DNA of 64,000 bases from Epiperipatus broadwayi. Lineage: Eukaryota; Onychophora; Udeonychophora; Euonychophora; Peripatidae. How positions within the stretch are numbered: position 1 is the first letter of the stretch; every line of letters starts with the position of its first letter. Below, piece by piece: positions 10,909 through 21,519 of this stretch. The DNA is taken from the NCBI GenBank assembly GCA_028023455.1, contig JAQFVV010000151.1, positions 2,599,097 through 2,663,096 on the forward strand. Direction: 5' to 3'. The translations under genes were made by a program, and so were the position numbers. The notes beneath the pieces are model-generated. The model had not been told where the DNA came from. It made no database searches and saw only the letters and a program-made list of their open reading frames with translations.

Positions 10909-11460
10909 GTATGGGGGAGCGTGATCTCGTGGATATAATTTTTCCAATCTTAATTTAATTGTTTTGGTTATATATGTACTTTAATTATAGTTAATCAACT
11001 AGTGAGATTAAAAAGTTTCCAATGGATTTAACATTTGAAAAGTATCTTTTTACGCTCATTGCTCCGTAACTGAAATCTTTAGATAATCGAGTAATTTAAA
11101 TGAAATAATAAACATCGCATCCTGAAAATAACTGCCGGATTTTAGTAAAGGAATATTAGAAACGTATAAATGTAAGTTTAACTAATGTAAATATTTTTTT
11201 TTTTCAAAAGTGTTTAACATCTCACATTTCTCTGATTTTTGCGGAGGATAAATTCGAAATAAACTTCCTGTTTATTTCTTCTCATTTCAATCTATCCCGT
11301 TTGTTATTGTTTTTTTAATGCAATATTCTAAAAGTCAATATTAAAGGTTATATATATAATAAATTAATGTTTTGGCAACACTTAATTAAACTTAAGTAAT
11401 ACTTAACGATGGATGTAAAAAGTTAAATAAATAAATAATCGGATGATTAATCATTGTGGA

Positions 11461-11475
11461 GGTCACGTGACGTCA
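11461..11475. promoter_or_regulatory. Overlapping GTCACGTGAC and TGACGTCA palindromes
   Basis: GTCACGTGAC (11462-11471) is a perfect 10-bp palindrome around the E-box CACGTG. It overlaps TGACGTCA (11468-11475), the perfect cAMP-response element. A less AT-rich stretch follows to about 11620. In animals these motifs bind bHLH-zip and CREB/ATF factors and are commonly close to transcription starts; a promoter here is inferred. Confidence 0.4.
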
Positions 11476-11534
11476 GTGCGGAGAGAGAGAAACTGCACAG
11501 GCTATTGAGTTGCTAGAATAAATTGTGTTATGTG

Positions 11535-11621
11535 ATGGCAAACTACACCGATGTTGATCAATGGATATCATGTGGTAATTATTCAACCTGTCTTTGGACA
11601 GAGGAATTGGAACACCTGTAA
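11535..11621 (+). CDS. Short ORF downstream of the palindromic sites, doubtful
   Basis: The ORF has 28 codons (begins MANYTDVDQWISCG, ends TEELEHL). It starts about 60 bases after the GTCACGTGAC/TGACGTCA site and right after an ATG-TGA start-stop. A possible weak donor G|GTAATT lies after codon 13-14. It may be a first exon, possibly an alternative start for the plus-strand gene beginning at 10855, or chance. No family is recognised. Confidence 0.2.
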   Translation: MANYTDVDQWISCGNYSTCLWTEELEHL

Positions 11622-11629
11622 AACAATTC

Positions 11630-12400
11630 AAAATTCTATTTTATCTTTCATATTTATAAAACTATGATAACATAGTTTCACACCCAGAAAAAACAGTGGA
11701 AATATTACATACAAACTTAATGCTTTTTTGAGCACTCTTTTTAAAGGCAATTATATATATATATTGAATGCAATGGCTGCCTTTGATAAAGATGCTCAGA
11801 CTAAAAACATGCATAGAATAAAAGCATATTAAAGTTGTTATAAAATATTTGCATTGTTTTCTCTGAGTACGAAGCAGTGCTAATATTGTCTTTGATCTAT
11901 TACCATCATATATATATACATAATGCTGTTAAAGTAATCATTCGTAATTTGCAGTAACAAAGTCACTTATCGCGATGATATAAAGAACTCCGTTTCTTTT
12001 ATAATACAACTTTAAATTTAAATAGCTAAAAAAAAAAACCCACATTTTTATCAGAAGTAATAATTTCTTTAAGTATTACCCCCCCCTCCCAGCCATCTAT
12101 TGTAAGCTTAAATAATCAATGGACAAAGTAAGGAGTGACGGGCAATGGCTAACTACCGCTGGCCACATTACCCCTTTGCTACATTACTCTACCTGACTGC
12201 AAAACTGAAAACATACCCACTCATAATGATCAAAGGCCATCACCTGATCTTAATACTCCTGTACCTGGTTATCTTAATATCTTTTTAAAAAGAGAACATA
12301 AGAATCTTGCAAGGTGTAAAAAATAAACTTGTTTGTATTTTTATCATCTCAAACTTTATTAAAGAGATATGAGTTCTAAATACATTTTATTTCATTGCAT
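11630..12400. other. Unclassified stretch
   Basis: AT-rich sequence with a short C-run near 12080. No exon or repeat is recognised. It could be intron of the putative plus-strand gene. Confidence 0.35.
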
Positions 12401-12404
12401 ACTC

Positions 12405-12895
12405 TCTTAACGTAATATTGGGTGCGAGTTATTTACAATAACAGCAAGGAAAGTAGTCTACTGATTAAGACATGAACAGAATTGTTAGAAGCATAGGAAT
12501 ATATACATAAATAAAGAATTGTGGGTAAATTAGTCTGAAGTTATGTAAGAAAGGCGTATACATATATTGGGGACCTGTTAATTGAGTGTAAATACTTACA
12601 AGCAAAAAGAGTACAAATAATGAAGTTGTGATAGAATAAATATAAACTAAGGGATTATATAGAAAGTGGGTTCTTGATCTTTATTCTGGGTTTGAGGAAA
12701 GATAAAGGGGATCTAGATATAAAGGCCATGGAGTGGACAAAGATGTTGTTGTGGAAATGGGATAAAGCAAAATAGAGAAGAATATGGAAAACACTTGGAT
12801 TGGGGAATGGAAAGAGAAAATAAGGTGGCTAACAGGTTTTTCTGTGCATAATGGCTGAGAAATTCTTAACTTTGATAAAGGAGTAGCCATATCAC
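12405..12895 (+). mobile_element. LINE 3' end, copy 1 of a tandem pair
   Basis: It is a direct repeat of 13630-14095. Shared blocks include GAAAGTGGGTTCTTG, GATATAAAGGCCAT, GTGGAAATGGGATAAAG and GGCTGAGAAATTC. The reading frame is broken in this copy. It is followed immediately by the upstream part of a second copy of the same LINE. Confidence 0.7.
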
Positions 12896-14100
12896 ATCAC
12901 ACGTAAAGAGATGGGAATTAAATTTAGTGAAGTAAAATCAAAATTAATGATAAATACTGGAGAAAGAGAAGAGAAAGAATTTTTGTTGAGGGGGATATAA
13001 AGTTAAATGTGGTGAAAAGGTATAACTATTTGGGAATCATCTTAAGTAATCAGAGCAATTGCTTGGATGAATGGAAGAAAAAATTGATAAATGAAGTGAA
13101 GAAAAGAAAACTGATAAAGAAAATAGCAGAGTTTTCATATAATAAATATGATGTAGCTAAGGTTAACTTATGGTAATGATGCATTATATGTTAGTAAAGG
13201 GATGTTAGATTACTTAGAAAAAGTACATAAAGAAGTAAGAAGACATGCATTAGATGCAGATGTGTGGTTGACAAAGGAGGCAATACAAGAAGAAATGGGA
13301 TTGTCAAGTTTTATGTGAGAAATACAAAAAGAAAAATTAAAATGTTCAGTAATTTCAATTTTATGGATAATAAGAAAATAGTCAAAATAGTATTTTATTG
13401 GGTTATGAGTACAGAACAGGTGACAAGATAAATGAGAAAGGTAGTATGGTATGCAGAAGATATGGATACAGATTTTATGTCAGTATACTTATACAAAAAG
13501 TGGAGTGATTGTGTTAGGAGAATTGTTGAGTGTTATAGTAATAGAAGAATAGATGTATTAACAAAAATAGGGAGTTGGAGAAATGAAGAACTAGTATGTA
13601 GAGTAAAAAGAGTTTAAATATATATAGAAGTAAACAGAATATTGGGTATGAGTTAATTTATGATAATAGCAAGGAAAGTAGTTTACTGTTTAAGGCTTGA
13701 ATAGGATCGTTAGCAACAAGGGAATATACACATAAATGGAGAAATGTGGTTGATTTATTCCACAAGTTATATAAGGAAGGCATAGAAAATATTAGGCATC
13801 TGTTAATTGAATGCAGATGCTTACAAGCAGAAAGAGTGCAAATAATAAAATTGTGGGAGAATAAATATAACAAAGTGATTATACAGAAAGTGGGTTCTTG
13901 TTTTTATGCTGGGGTTTGGGAAAAGATAAGGGGGGTTTAGATATAAAGGCCATATAGTGAACAAAGATTAGGTTGTGGAAATGGGATAAAGTAGAATAGA
14001 GACGAATATGGGAAAGGTGGCTAAAAAGCTTTGGACATAGTGGCTGAGAAATTCCTGACTCTGATCAAGGAATGCGTCACATCATATGTAATAGAATAAG
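12896..14100 (+). mobile_element. Non-LTR retrotransposon (LINE) reverse transcriptase, C-terminal half, decayed
   Basis: Frames across the region give KEMGIKFSEVKSK (end of the RT palm), then YGNDALYVSKGMLDYLEKVH with EVRRHALDADVWLT and EAIQEEMGLSSF, the region after the RT core of many animal LINEs. Further on is IENIRHLLIECRCLQAERVQ, a C-terminal motif. Stops and frameshifts interrupt it. The same family lies on the minus strand at 39390-41460 and on the plus strand at 62290-64000. The clade is not certain. Confidence 0.75.
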
Positions 14101-14216
14101 TGAAGTGATACGTTTCATTTTTTTCCATTAAAAACATCAAAAAGAGATACAGATATAGAAAACATAAACAAAATGCATTTTTGGTTAGAAAACAAGTCTA
14201 AAATTGATATTTGTCT

Positions 14217-15235
14217 GAAGGTTTGTGATAATGGTATATTATTAGATGTGATATGTTGGACTATTTCCATCATCTATGAGTGGATGTTGAATGTAAACTT
14301 TCCAAATACAAACAACTTGTTAGTAATAACACACAAATAGGCAACACAGGTTAGTAATTACCCAAAGAGACACCAAAAGAGAAAACAATTATTGGTGTGG
14401 TAGTGTATCCATACATACCAGGAATGGCAGACAAATTAAAGAAAAATCTGCAGTCAATATAACATTAGAACAGCCTTCCAAAGCCATACCACACTTTGGG
14501 AAATTCTTATTTCTACTAAGCCTAAACTGGAAATGCTGAAGAACAAAAACTGCATCTATGAAATACCATGTGAATGTGGAAGGAGTACATTGATCAGACC
14601 TGTCACCCTGTTGAACAGCAATTGAAAGAACACAAAATATGTCCATCATAGCAGATCATGTATGTACTAATGATCATATGTTTAATTGGGAAAATACAAA
14701 GATATTGGATAAAGAGGAAAAAATGCATAGAAGGAAATTCAAGGAAGTTGCTCATATGACAATGGTAAATAATACTATAAGTCAACCCAGTGTGGCAATA
14801 TACAATGTATATTGCTCTTAGGAAAAATATTAAACAATAATAATAATAATAAAAAAACTAATCAGCTTTTCTCACATAAAAAAAATTTGAAGGAGTCAGA
14901 GGATTTGAACCAAGCCTCATATATAAATATATCAAATTTCTAATATATGTTGCCTTTGTTAGAGCATTTGCCTTAAATTTGATATTCAAGAATCTAAAAT
15001 TGCGAGTTCAACTTCTAAGATATTCAAGAATCTAAAGGTGTGAGTTCAACTTCCAAGTGAATATCTCATTGTGCATATAGTTACTAACCTGTATTGTCTA
15101 TTTGTGTGTTATTACTAACAAGTTGTTTGTATTTGGAAAGTTTAAATAAAGTTTAAAATTTTCTATACATTCAACATGGATTCATAGATGATGAAAAGAG
15201 TCCAACATATCACATCTAAAATTGTTATATTTTAC
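14217..15235. mobile_element. Family F palindromic element enclosing a Penelope-like fragment
   Basis: The arms at about 14217-14360 and 15068-15235 are inverted copies. The left reads TTGGACTATTTCCATCATCT, then CCAAATACAAACAACTTG; the right holds the reverse complements near 15195 and 15115. Between them are a plus-strand PLE endonuclease fragment (14389-14825) and tRNA-like family F text (14940-15060, with TTAGAGCATTTGCCTTAAA and GAGTTCAACTTC). This is the only copy in the window with PLE coding sequence between family F arms. Confidence 0.7.
14389..14825 (+). pseudogene. Penelope-like element GIY-YIG endonuclease fragment (lineage 2)
   Basis: Broken frames give NCIYEIPCECGRSYIDQTC then VEQQLKEHKIC, the GIY-YIG module of PLEs (usual form Y-x-I-x-C-x-C-G-x-x-Y-I-G-x-T-x-R-x-x-x-x-R-L-x-E-H). 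The frame 14639-14821 continues with ADHVCTNDHMFNWENTKIL, which matches the conserved histidine and the WE motif after the module. It is clearly a different lineage from the PLE at 39918. At least one frameshift and several stops make it a relic. Confidence 0.75.
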
Positions 15236-15335
15236 AAATAGACAATGATTGTAAAACAAATAATATTTTTGAAAATATAAAAATAATATAATTTATTTAG
15301 AAAAAAAATCTTCAGAAACAAATGTAATTAATGAC

Positions 15336-15446
15336 GTCAAGCATTGTTAGCTGAGAGGTCAGCGCAGCTGCCTTGCATGCAAGCAGTTGTTGCAGACGGT
15401 TGTTGTGGGTTCGCCTCCCAGCTGATAGTATGACATATGGGGGAAA
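15336..15446 (+). mobile_element. tRNA-derived SINE (family E), full length with target duplication
   Basis: The body has an A-box-like TTAGCTGAGAGGTCAG near 15347-15362 and a B box GGTTCGCCTCC near 15408-15418. It ends with TATGGGGGAAAA. It is flanked by a 15-bp direct repeat AATGTAATTARTGAC (15321-15335 and 15447-15461, one mismatch), the mark of LINE-mediated retrotransposition. The anticodon arm region (CTGCCTTGC...GCAAGCAG) is expanded, so it is not a functional tRNA. Confidence 0.85.
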
Positions 15447-15449
15447 AAT

Positions 15450-15955
15450 GTAATTAGTGACAACAGCAAATACAATTCACAATAAATTGATAGCAATTAT
15501 GGATTTCACCATAAGAAATTTAAATCCAAGCAGGTATCTATCTTTTTATAGTAACTGAAAATAACAAATGCACATATATAAAAATCTAATTTTAGCAAAG
15601 AAAATTATAATATATAAAATTAAAAGCATATGAAGTGCTTGAAAGAAAAGCTATACAGAGAGCAAAAAATATTAAATGCTAAGCACTGTCAAGGCCGTTT
15701 GCCTCATATTCATAGCGATAATGTGAAATGCAAAACAGAGAAATAAAGGCAATATGCAAAGTATATGCAAATGATTTAGATAGCTCAATGTTTAAAAATG
15801 TGAAAGCAGGCATCACATCTATTGATAGAGTTATTGTTGCCATTAATGAAGTATGCTTCTCTAATTTTCTGTTTGATGTTGTTATTCTCTATGTAAACTA
15901 TTTTGGGGTTGGAGGGTTCAAATATATAACCTGTCTTCTTGAAATGTTCTAAGAA
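15450..15955. other. Unclassified stretch
   Basis: AT-rich; the 74-codon frame from 15728 has no recognisable family motif. Nothing else is supported. Confidence 0.3.
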
Positions 15956-15959
15956 TGTT

Positions 15960-16890
15960 GAAGAATCGACATTATTTTTCTTTGCTCTATTGTAGGTGTA
16001 TCTATGCTGAGCAGTCCTATTGGTTAAAGAAAATTATGTATATTTTATAAAAAGAAAAAGGTACAAATGCACCAACATTCATTTAAAGAAATTGGAGATA
16101 ACAAAAAATTTCTCTTCTGATATTCTGGATTTGCAGTATGTTGATGATTATGCTATTTTTGCCAGTTCAATAATGAATTACTGAATATATGTAATATTTT
16201 GAATGCAACATTTAAAGACTTTGGTTTAATAATTAATGTCATAAAAAAATTCAAGTTCCTTATCTGCCAGTTTGGCTTGGATAGTTGTCAGCTTTAGAAT
16301 GTAAGCCAATTTTATTAACTCCTTAGTGTTACAAGCAGAAAGATGGAATTATGACCGGTATAACCCTAACTCCAATATGTTGTTGCTTCTGTCAACAAGT
16401 TGACATTTCATCGCAGAATTAACTACTGCAACCAAGCAATATATAGAACTCTAATTAATTTATTGTATGGTAGTGAGACTTGGGGTACAATATTGATGCA
16501 GTATAAAACCATTACAAAAGTTTTGTTTAAGGTAATATTTTAAAAATACCATAACAAGATTGTAAAACCAATCAACATGTCCTTCATCTTACTGGCCGTG
16601 ATACTATACATTTCACAATTCTAAAATACCTTAATTAGGTTGGATATAAAAAGTTAATGAACAATGTAAGATTTCATGTTAAACATGGATGTGGTTTTAA
16701 TGGTAGGGGTAGACCCTGTCTACATTGTAAGAATTATCCAAAAGACATTCTAAAGAGGTTCAATATTGATTGTTTCTATTGGAAATATATGGTAGAGAAT
16801 AGAATACATTGGACAACTACAATTGGACATGGAATTAACATATTTCAGAAAGAAAAGTTTTCCACTAAAGAAATTAAAAGATAGCATTGC
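15960..16890 (+). mobile_element. CR1-like LINE reverse transcriptase relic, RT motif C to C-terminus
   Basis: Broken frames give ILDLQYVDDYAIFASS (RT catalytic YxDD, near 16125-16175) and then FKDFGLIINVIKK. The frame 16657-16884 contains GRGRPCLHCKNYPKDILKRF followed by NIDCFYWKYMVENRIHWTT. This is the LINE C-terminal pattern G-x-G-x-P-x-x-R-x-K-D-x-x-K-x-D-L-K ... W-x-x-x-x-x-D-R-x-x-W. Several stops and frameshifts show it is inactive. Confidence 0.75.
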
Positions 16891-17390
16891 AAAATATAGA
16901 ATAAGCATGGAAGTGAACTAGCATGTTCTATAAATGTATTTCTGGTTCATAGATTGATTTGTGTAACCATTGGACAACTCATTTCTAGAGAACTTAATTA
17001 TTATTTTTTTCTTGGAGTTGGGATGTCCATACTCATTTATGAGTGGTGGCTATATGTATGTAGATAGACCATGATTTTCACTACTTACTTTTTAATTAAT
17101 ATCTGATATGAAAATATATTTTATTTAATTATTATTTTATTTTCATATTTTTTAACCTATTATTTGCGTTTCAATCATTGTTTGCTATCAAAATAGATAA
17201 TTTTCATATTTATTTAGCAAATAAGTAATATTACTATCACATGATCACCATTTCTTATGCTGGCACATAACTGTTATTAAACAGGTAAAACTCTCCATAC
17301 AGTAGTGCCACTCAGTGCCAACCAGAATAATCAATGGATGCCAAAAGGTTTGTGCATAAAATCCCCCATATAGTTCCTACTCATCCAATA

Positions 17391-17432
17391 TCCCCAGACT
17401 AGTTTCTGGCTTGTGGCCTTCATCAGTGAGGA
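17391..17432 (-). ncRNA. Hammerhead-ribozyme-like core (family A, left arm)
   Basis: On the minus strand the order is TCCTCA, CTGATGA, a 13-nt stem II with GGC/GCC and loop CACAA, GAAAC, TAGTC, TGGGGA. Stem I (TCCTCA/TGGGGA) has five Watson-Crick pairs and one G-U. The self-complementary ACTAGT gives a minimal stem III; predicted cleavage follows the C of TAGTC. All invariant core bases (C3, U4, G5, A6, G8, A9, G12, A13, A14) are present. The A-A mismatch at 10.1/11.1 is unusual. Confidence 0.65.
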
Positions 17433-17484
17433 GTTTTGGATCTGAGATCCTAAGATCTAGGTGCGGCACTCTCAGATCCAAAAC

Positions 17485-17526
17485 TCCTCACTGATGAAGG
17501 CCACAAGCCAGAAACTAGTCTGGGGA
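17485..17526 (+). ncRNA. Hammerhead-ribozyme-like core (family A, right arm)
   Basis: The order is TCCTCA (17485-17490), CTGATGA (17491-17497), stem II segment (17498-17510), GAAAC (17511-17515), TAGTC (17516-17520), TGGGGA (17521-17526). It is the mirror of the minus-strand core in the left arm. Predicted cleavage is after C17520. The very short, palindromic stem III is a known feature of PLE-associated type I hammerheads that work as dimers. Confidence 0.65.
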
Positions 17527-17906
17527 TATTGGATGAGTAGGCACTAGATGAGGATTTTATGCACAAGCCTTCTGGCATCCATTGATTACTCTGGTTGGCA
17601 CTGAGTGGCACTACTGTATGGAGAGTTTTGCCTGTTAAATATTACTTTCATCTTTTTATTCATATTTATACATTCCAGATGTAACATTTAACACAATAAT
17701 TTATTAAAGATATGGTTTCAAAATAAATTACTTTATTTGTATGCTTGCATTACCTATTGTGAAACCAAATTTCTTTAAATAAATATTATTTTCATATTTT
17801 AAAATCTATATGTTTTTGGATTTTTTATGAAAAAAAATGAAACTTATCAATTAACTTGTCCTGGTATAGTTTGGTATATGTATGGTTTCCTACCAATAGG
17901 GTGTAG

Positions 17907-18661
17907 CAGGGGTGCATAACCTTTTTACACTTATGATTACCATAGTCAGACTGAAATTTTACATGACCCATTATATGTTGTTACCATTCAATTATAAGTA
18001 TATAAAGATAATAATAATAAAAGTTATTTTACCACATACAAATATATATCTTCCTTCTTGCTACAAATATACTGTTTTCCTTGCTTCTAGATTTATCATT
18101 CTCTGAACATTTTCTTTTCATTACCCATTTATCAATTAAAATTTTTAATTTCTATTATGCACATAAAAATGAGAAACAAGGTTTAAAAAATATTTAATTG
18201 TAAACCTTGTGACAAAAAATAAATATGATAAATGTATAATACTATTTGGTTTCTTAGTAGATCTGTTGATTTGTAGCAATTACAATTTTATTAGACTGTT
18301 TTAGAAAATGCATACATTCAAAAATATAGTATCATATATCATCATTAGAAAGATACTAACATGAAGAACAAAACTCTAGGAGTGAGCAAGAAAAATGAGA
18401 GCAATCTAAGCAAAATTCCATTATGAAGTGCTGTTTATACAAAGCAGTAGCAGATTGCAATATAATGAAGGAAGTGCCTTAATCATAAAAGTAGTCACAC
18501 ACATTCTAATGAGTTGAGCAATTTTCATGTATTTTTTAATATTTGTTTTTCATTTTTTCAATTAAAAATTTATCATTCAATATGAGGACTTATCAAAATT
18601 TTTACAAACCCCCAAAACTTTGTGATGTCTTGAAATATCGTGACCTACAGGTTGCGCACTG
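17907..18661. mobile_element. hAT-type DNA transposon relic, non-autonomous
   Basis: The ends CAGGGGTGCATAACC (17907) and, inverted at 18661, CAGTGCGCAACC match the hAT-type terminal repeats of the other elements at 30130, 32266 and 51642. The left end continues TTTTTACACTTATGA, close to the element at 32266. The 8-bp flanks (GGGTGTAG and CCGTGGTA) are not identical, so the target duplication is eroded. No transposase frame is visible in 755 bases. Confidence 0.6.
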
Positions 18662-18669
18662 CCGTGGTA

Positions 18670-19520
18670 GAGCAAAATGCAATGAACATCGATTTTTAAA
18701 TGTAACTATTGAGGTGTATATACATAAAACAAACTTAACTAGCTCACTATATGATAAAGTTTATCCAGCATTCTTCCACAAATGAATCATAAAAGAAACT
18801 ATTACTCATAATTCTAGTGAAGTGCCTGCAGATGAAAATTTTGTGGTTGCTTTTTTTTTATTGTTTCACTCTCTGGCTAAGAATGGGTCAATATTAAATT
18901 ACTATTTATAAAAGACTAATCATTTCAACTCCACCAAAGGGAGATAGAGAAGGACTATGAAGAACAAAAACTAAAAGTGAGTTTGCAATTATTGTACAAA
19001 CCAATCCATAAGTATGAATACATCCACATTTACCAATAGTCAGATATCTAGTTAGGTTGAATAGGGATTGGCCATCTAAAAAAATTATGAGTCTGATTAA
19101 CAGTTCTTAATTATCTGAAAAATTTTGAATCTTAGATCATAGACAAAGCAAGTAAAAATATTAAGCACTACACTATTAGATGTCTTTATAAATATGATGA
19201 CATCACTGTACCTGCTACATTTTGTTCCAAGCCCCCTTCTCTCACATACATCATACATGATTCATTTTTCAACATGCACAAATATATAATACATATATTT
19301 TTATATGTATAGAATGCATATATAAATTAAAATTATAATATAAATACAATTTAAAAATAATATAATTATTAATAATAAATTGGGTGAGTACATTTACATG
19401 CATATATATATATAATTGTGTGTGTGTGCTTACTCATTCACATTCACTCAAAAAATGAAAAAAAAATACTGTATTGAATATTTATCATTGCTTTTTAAAA
19501 AAGAATAGTGAAATTTTAAA
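18670..19520. other. Unclassified stretch
   Basis: AT-rich sequence with TA and TG simple runs near 19403-19430. No gene or repeat match is recognised. Confidence 0.35.
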
Positions 19521-19524
19521 TGTG

Positions 19525-20110
19525 ATAATATGGACTGTTTTCATCATCTATCATTAAATGTTGAATGTCTAGAAAATTTTCAACTTTTCCAAATACAAAC
19601 AACTGTTAGTAATAACACACAAAGACAACACAGGTCAGTAGATTACACAACATTTTAAGTGGTATTACTCCCTGCCCCTTTTCAGATATTGCTAAATTGA
19701 TTAGTGACAGTTCTAGCACAGTAATTAAATGTAAACATCTTTACATTCTTGAGGGGTGAATTTTAAGGTAACAATCTAACTAACTGAGATGTTCTATTAA
19801 AGGCACAGTTGATTAAAGTTTTGCCTTAAAATTCAATATTCAAGAATGTAAACATGTAAGTTCAACTCCCATGCTAATATTGTCATTTGTTAGGCTAGTA
19901 AAACTTGAAGAAGAGTGGAGAATAATAACAGTTGAAACATTGTGTAATCTACTAATTTTTTTTTTCATGTGTTAAAGCATCGGCCGGGAAGAGAACCTGG
20001 GACAACTGCTTGTAAGGCAGCTGTGCTGACCACTCGGCCACAAACGCTTGACTAATCTACTAACATTTAATGATAGATGAAGGAAACAATTAAACATATT
20101 ACCACATCAT
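19525..20110. mobile_element. Family F element with a nested SINE
   Basis: The left arm carries CCAAATACAAACAACTGTTA and the right arm ends in CATCATTATCACAAACCTTC near 20105. The plus-strand hammerhead-like text is TTGAAGAAG near 19909 and GAAACATTGTG near 19934-19944. B-box-like text occurs on both arms. A family E SINE (19956-20052) has inserted 12 bases after the GAAAC motif. Confidence 0.65.
19956..20052 (-). mobile_element. tRNA-derived SINE (family E) nested in family F
   Basis: On the minus strand it has the A-box-like TGGCCGAGTGGTCAGC and a B-box region GGTTCTCTTCCCGGCCGATG, then a poly-A run (T-run at 19956-19964). It is flanked by the 11-bp duplication TAATCTACTAA (19945-19955 and 20053-20063). 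The perfect duplication shows it is younger than the host element. Confidence 0.85.
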
Positions 20111-20119
20111 TATCACAAA

Positions 20120-20600
20120 CCTTCAGTAAAATTTAAATTTTGATTGCAATCAAAAAAGCTCTGGATAATATTTTTTGCCTCAGCAGCCTTTTTACTGTAG
20201 AAACATAATAGTAGTATCAATATAGTTAGTTTGATATATTTTTAAGTCTGTATCAAATTTATGAATGTTTTTAAATTTTATTTAACTTTTAGCATTATGC
20301 TTATAAATCATTTTATCATGTGAAATACTTTAAATTAAATTCTGAAAGAATAATAGACAAAAGTTTTCAATGTAAGCTGATAATAAATAAGATCATTTAT
20401 GGTGCTCGAAGATGAAAAATTGTTGGCTGCAAATTTATGATTTTTTAATGCTTTGTTTTTAAATGCGATCATCCAAACTTCCAAGTGTAATATTTGCAAA
20501 TTTGAAAAATTCTAATGTTTTTCTATTTGCTTATTTACATTTTCTTTGTTTATTCAAATTTTGGGGGGTTATTGTATAACTGAAATAATATACATTGATA
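20120..20600. other. Unclassified stretch
   Basis: AT-rich; no gene or repeat match recognised. Confidence 0.35.
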
Positions 20601-20609
20601 CAGCTTGTA

Positions 20610-21510
20610 CAGAGGGGACTCAAAAATAATTGGAATCATTCTCTGGTTATTGTAGAATAATTTTCCTGTTACATACTTTTTTAGGATCCCTTGTGCACCA
20701 ATCTTCCAAATGACATCACCATGTGAAATTGTGGGACCATGTAGCACTTTTCTGTAAAGTGCATTTCACGTATTTGTCACGTTTTTTTTTTTTTTTATAA
20801 TGGCTGAAATGTTCAAACAAAGTGGAATTCTGTTTTCATTTACAAAAAACAGCAAGAAAAAAAGTTATAATGCTTGAAACAGATTATAAGCAAGCTGATT
20901 TTGTAAAAACACAAGTTTATGGGTGGTTTAATTAAAATATTAAATTCGTCATATTCCTAAAAAGCATTGGAAGTAAAGTCCAAAGTCAAAACAATGCTGA
21001 TGTTTTTTTTTTTTGACACAAATGGCATTTTCCCCTTAAATTTGTTCCTAATGGTCAGGGATTTTATTTGAAAGTTCTGAAACATTTATGTGAGGTGGTA
21101 AAATGTAAACATTCCATTTTGTGCCAAGGAACAAGTAAAATCTCCACTCCACCTTCTGAAGTCTTGAATGTCAAACACTTTTTAATTAAATTCAGCATGA
21201 CCCAGTTTATCTATCAGCCATATTTGCTCAAACTTATTTTGAGCGATTTTTTAAAATTTCGCAAATGAAAAAAAATCGCTCTTTTTTGCTTGCAGACTTA
21301 GAACTGGTCATGGGGGGAAAGGTGGAGGCATTAAAGTGCATCACTTTGCAAGTGTTTCTGGACTACTGCAAAACATAACAAACAGGTTTACACCAGTGCA
21401 TTGCATTAAATAGACTATACTTTTTAAAGTGATTCAATTTGCAACACCTAAAAATAAATATACAATTTTTTATTACAAAATTCTAGTTATTTTTAGGTCC
21501 CCCTTGCGCT
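20610..21510 (+). mobile_element. mariner-like transposon, internally deleted (copy 1)
   Basis: The terminal inverted repeats read AGGGGACTCAAAAATAATTG at the left and the inverse of AGGGGGACCTAAAAATAAC at the right (about 21480-21505). Broken frames show a helix-turn-helix-like start (AEMFKQSGILFSF) and then FVPNGQGFYLKVLKHLCEVV. The latter is the mariner transposase FVP-G-T-x-x-x-F-Y-x-x-V-L motif. Between them about 100 residues of the family are missing, and the same deletion occurs in the copy at 47770. The two copies therefore descend from a non-autonomous parent. Confidence 0.7.
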
Positions 21511-21519
21511 GGAAGTTTT

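Larger units (their letters stand above)
17230..17650. mobile_element. Family A palindromic element, best-preserved copy
   Basis: Arms of about 170 bp are nearly perfect inverted copies (about 17285-17455 and 17465-17632) around a short centre. Both ends read ACAGG then AAAACTCTCCATACAG in inverse orientation. The left end is preceded by TTAA and the right end followed by TTAA, either a TTAA target site or part of a longer arm, because other copies extend outward into ATGATCACCATTTCTTATGC. Each arm holds an intact hammerhead-like core. No protein is encoded. Confidence 0.85.

Noticed and set aside
15331-15338. Second TGACGTCA as a regulatory CRE
   Set aside because: It lies across the junction of a SINE and its target duplication and has no promoter context.
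15336-15446. Functional tRNA gene
   Set aside because: A and B boxes are present, but the anticodon arm is expanded and there is an A-rich tail with target duplications, so it is a SINE.
17286-17636. Family A as a piggyBac-type MITE because of TTAA at the ends
   Set aside because: Several copies (50390, 42500, 4500) extend beyond TTAA into shared outer sequence, so TTAA is probably internal to the arm rather than a target duplication. Left open.
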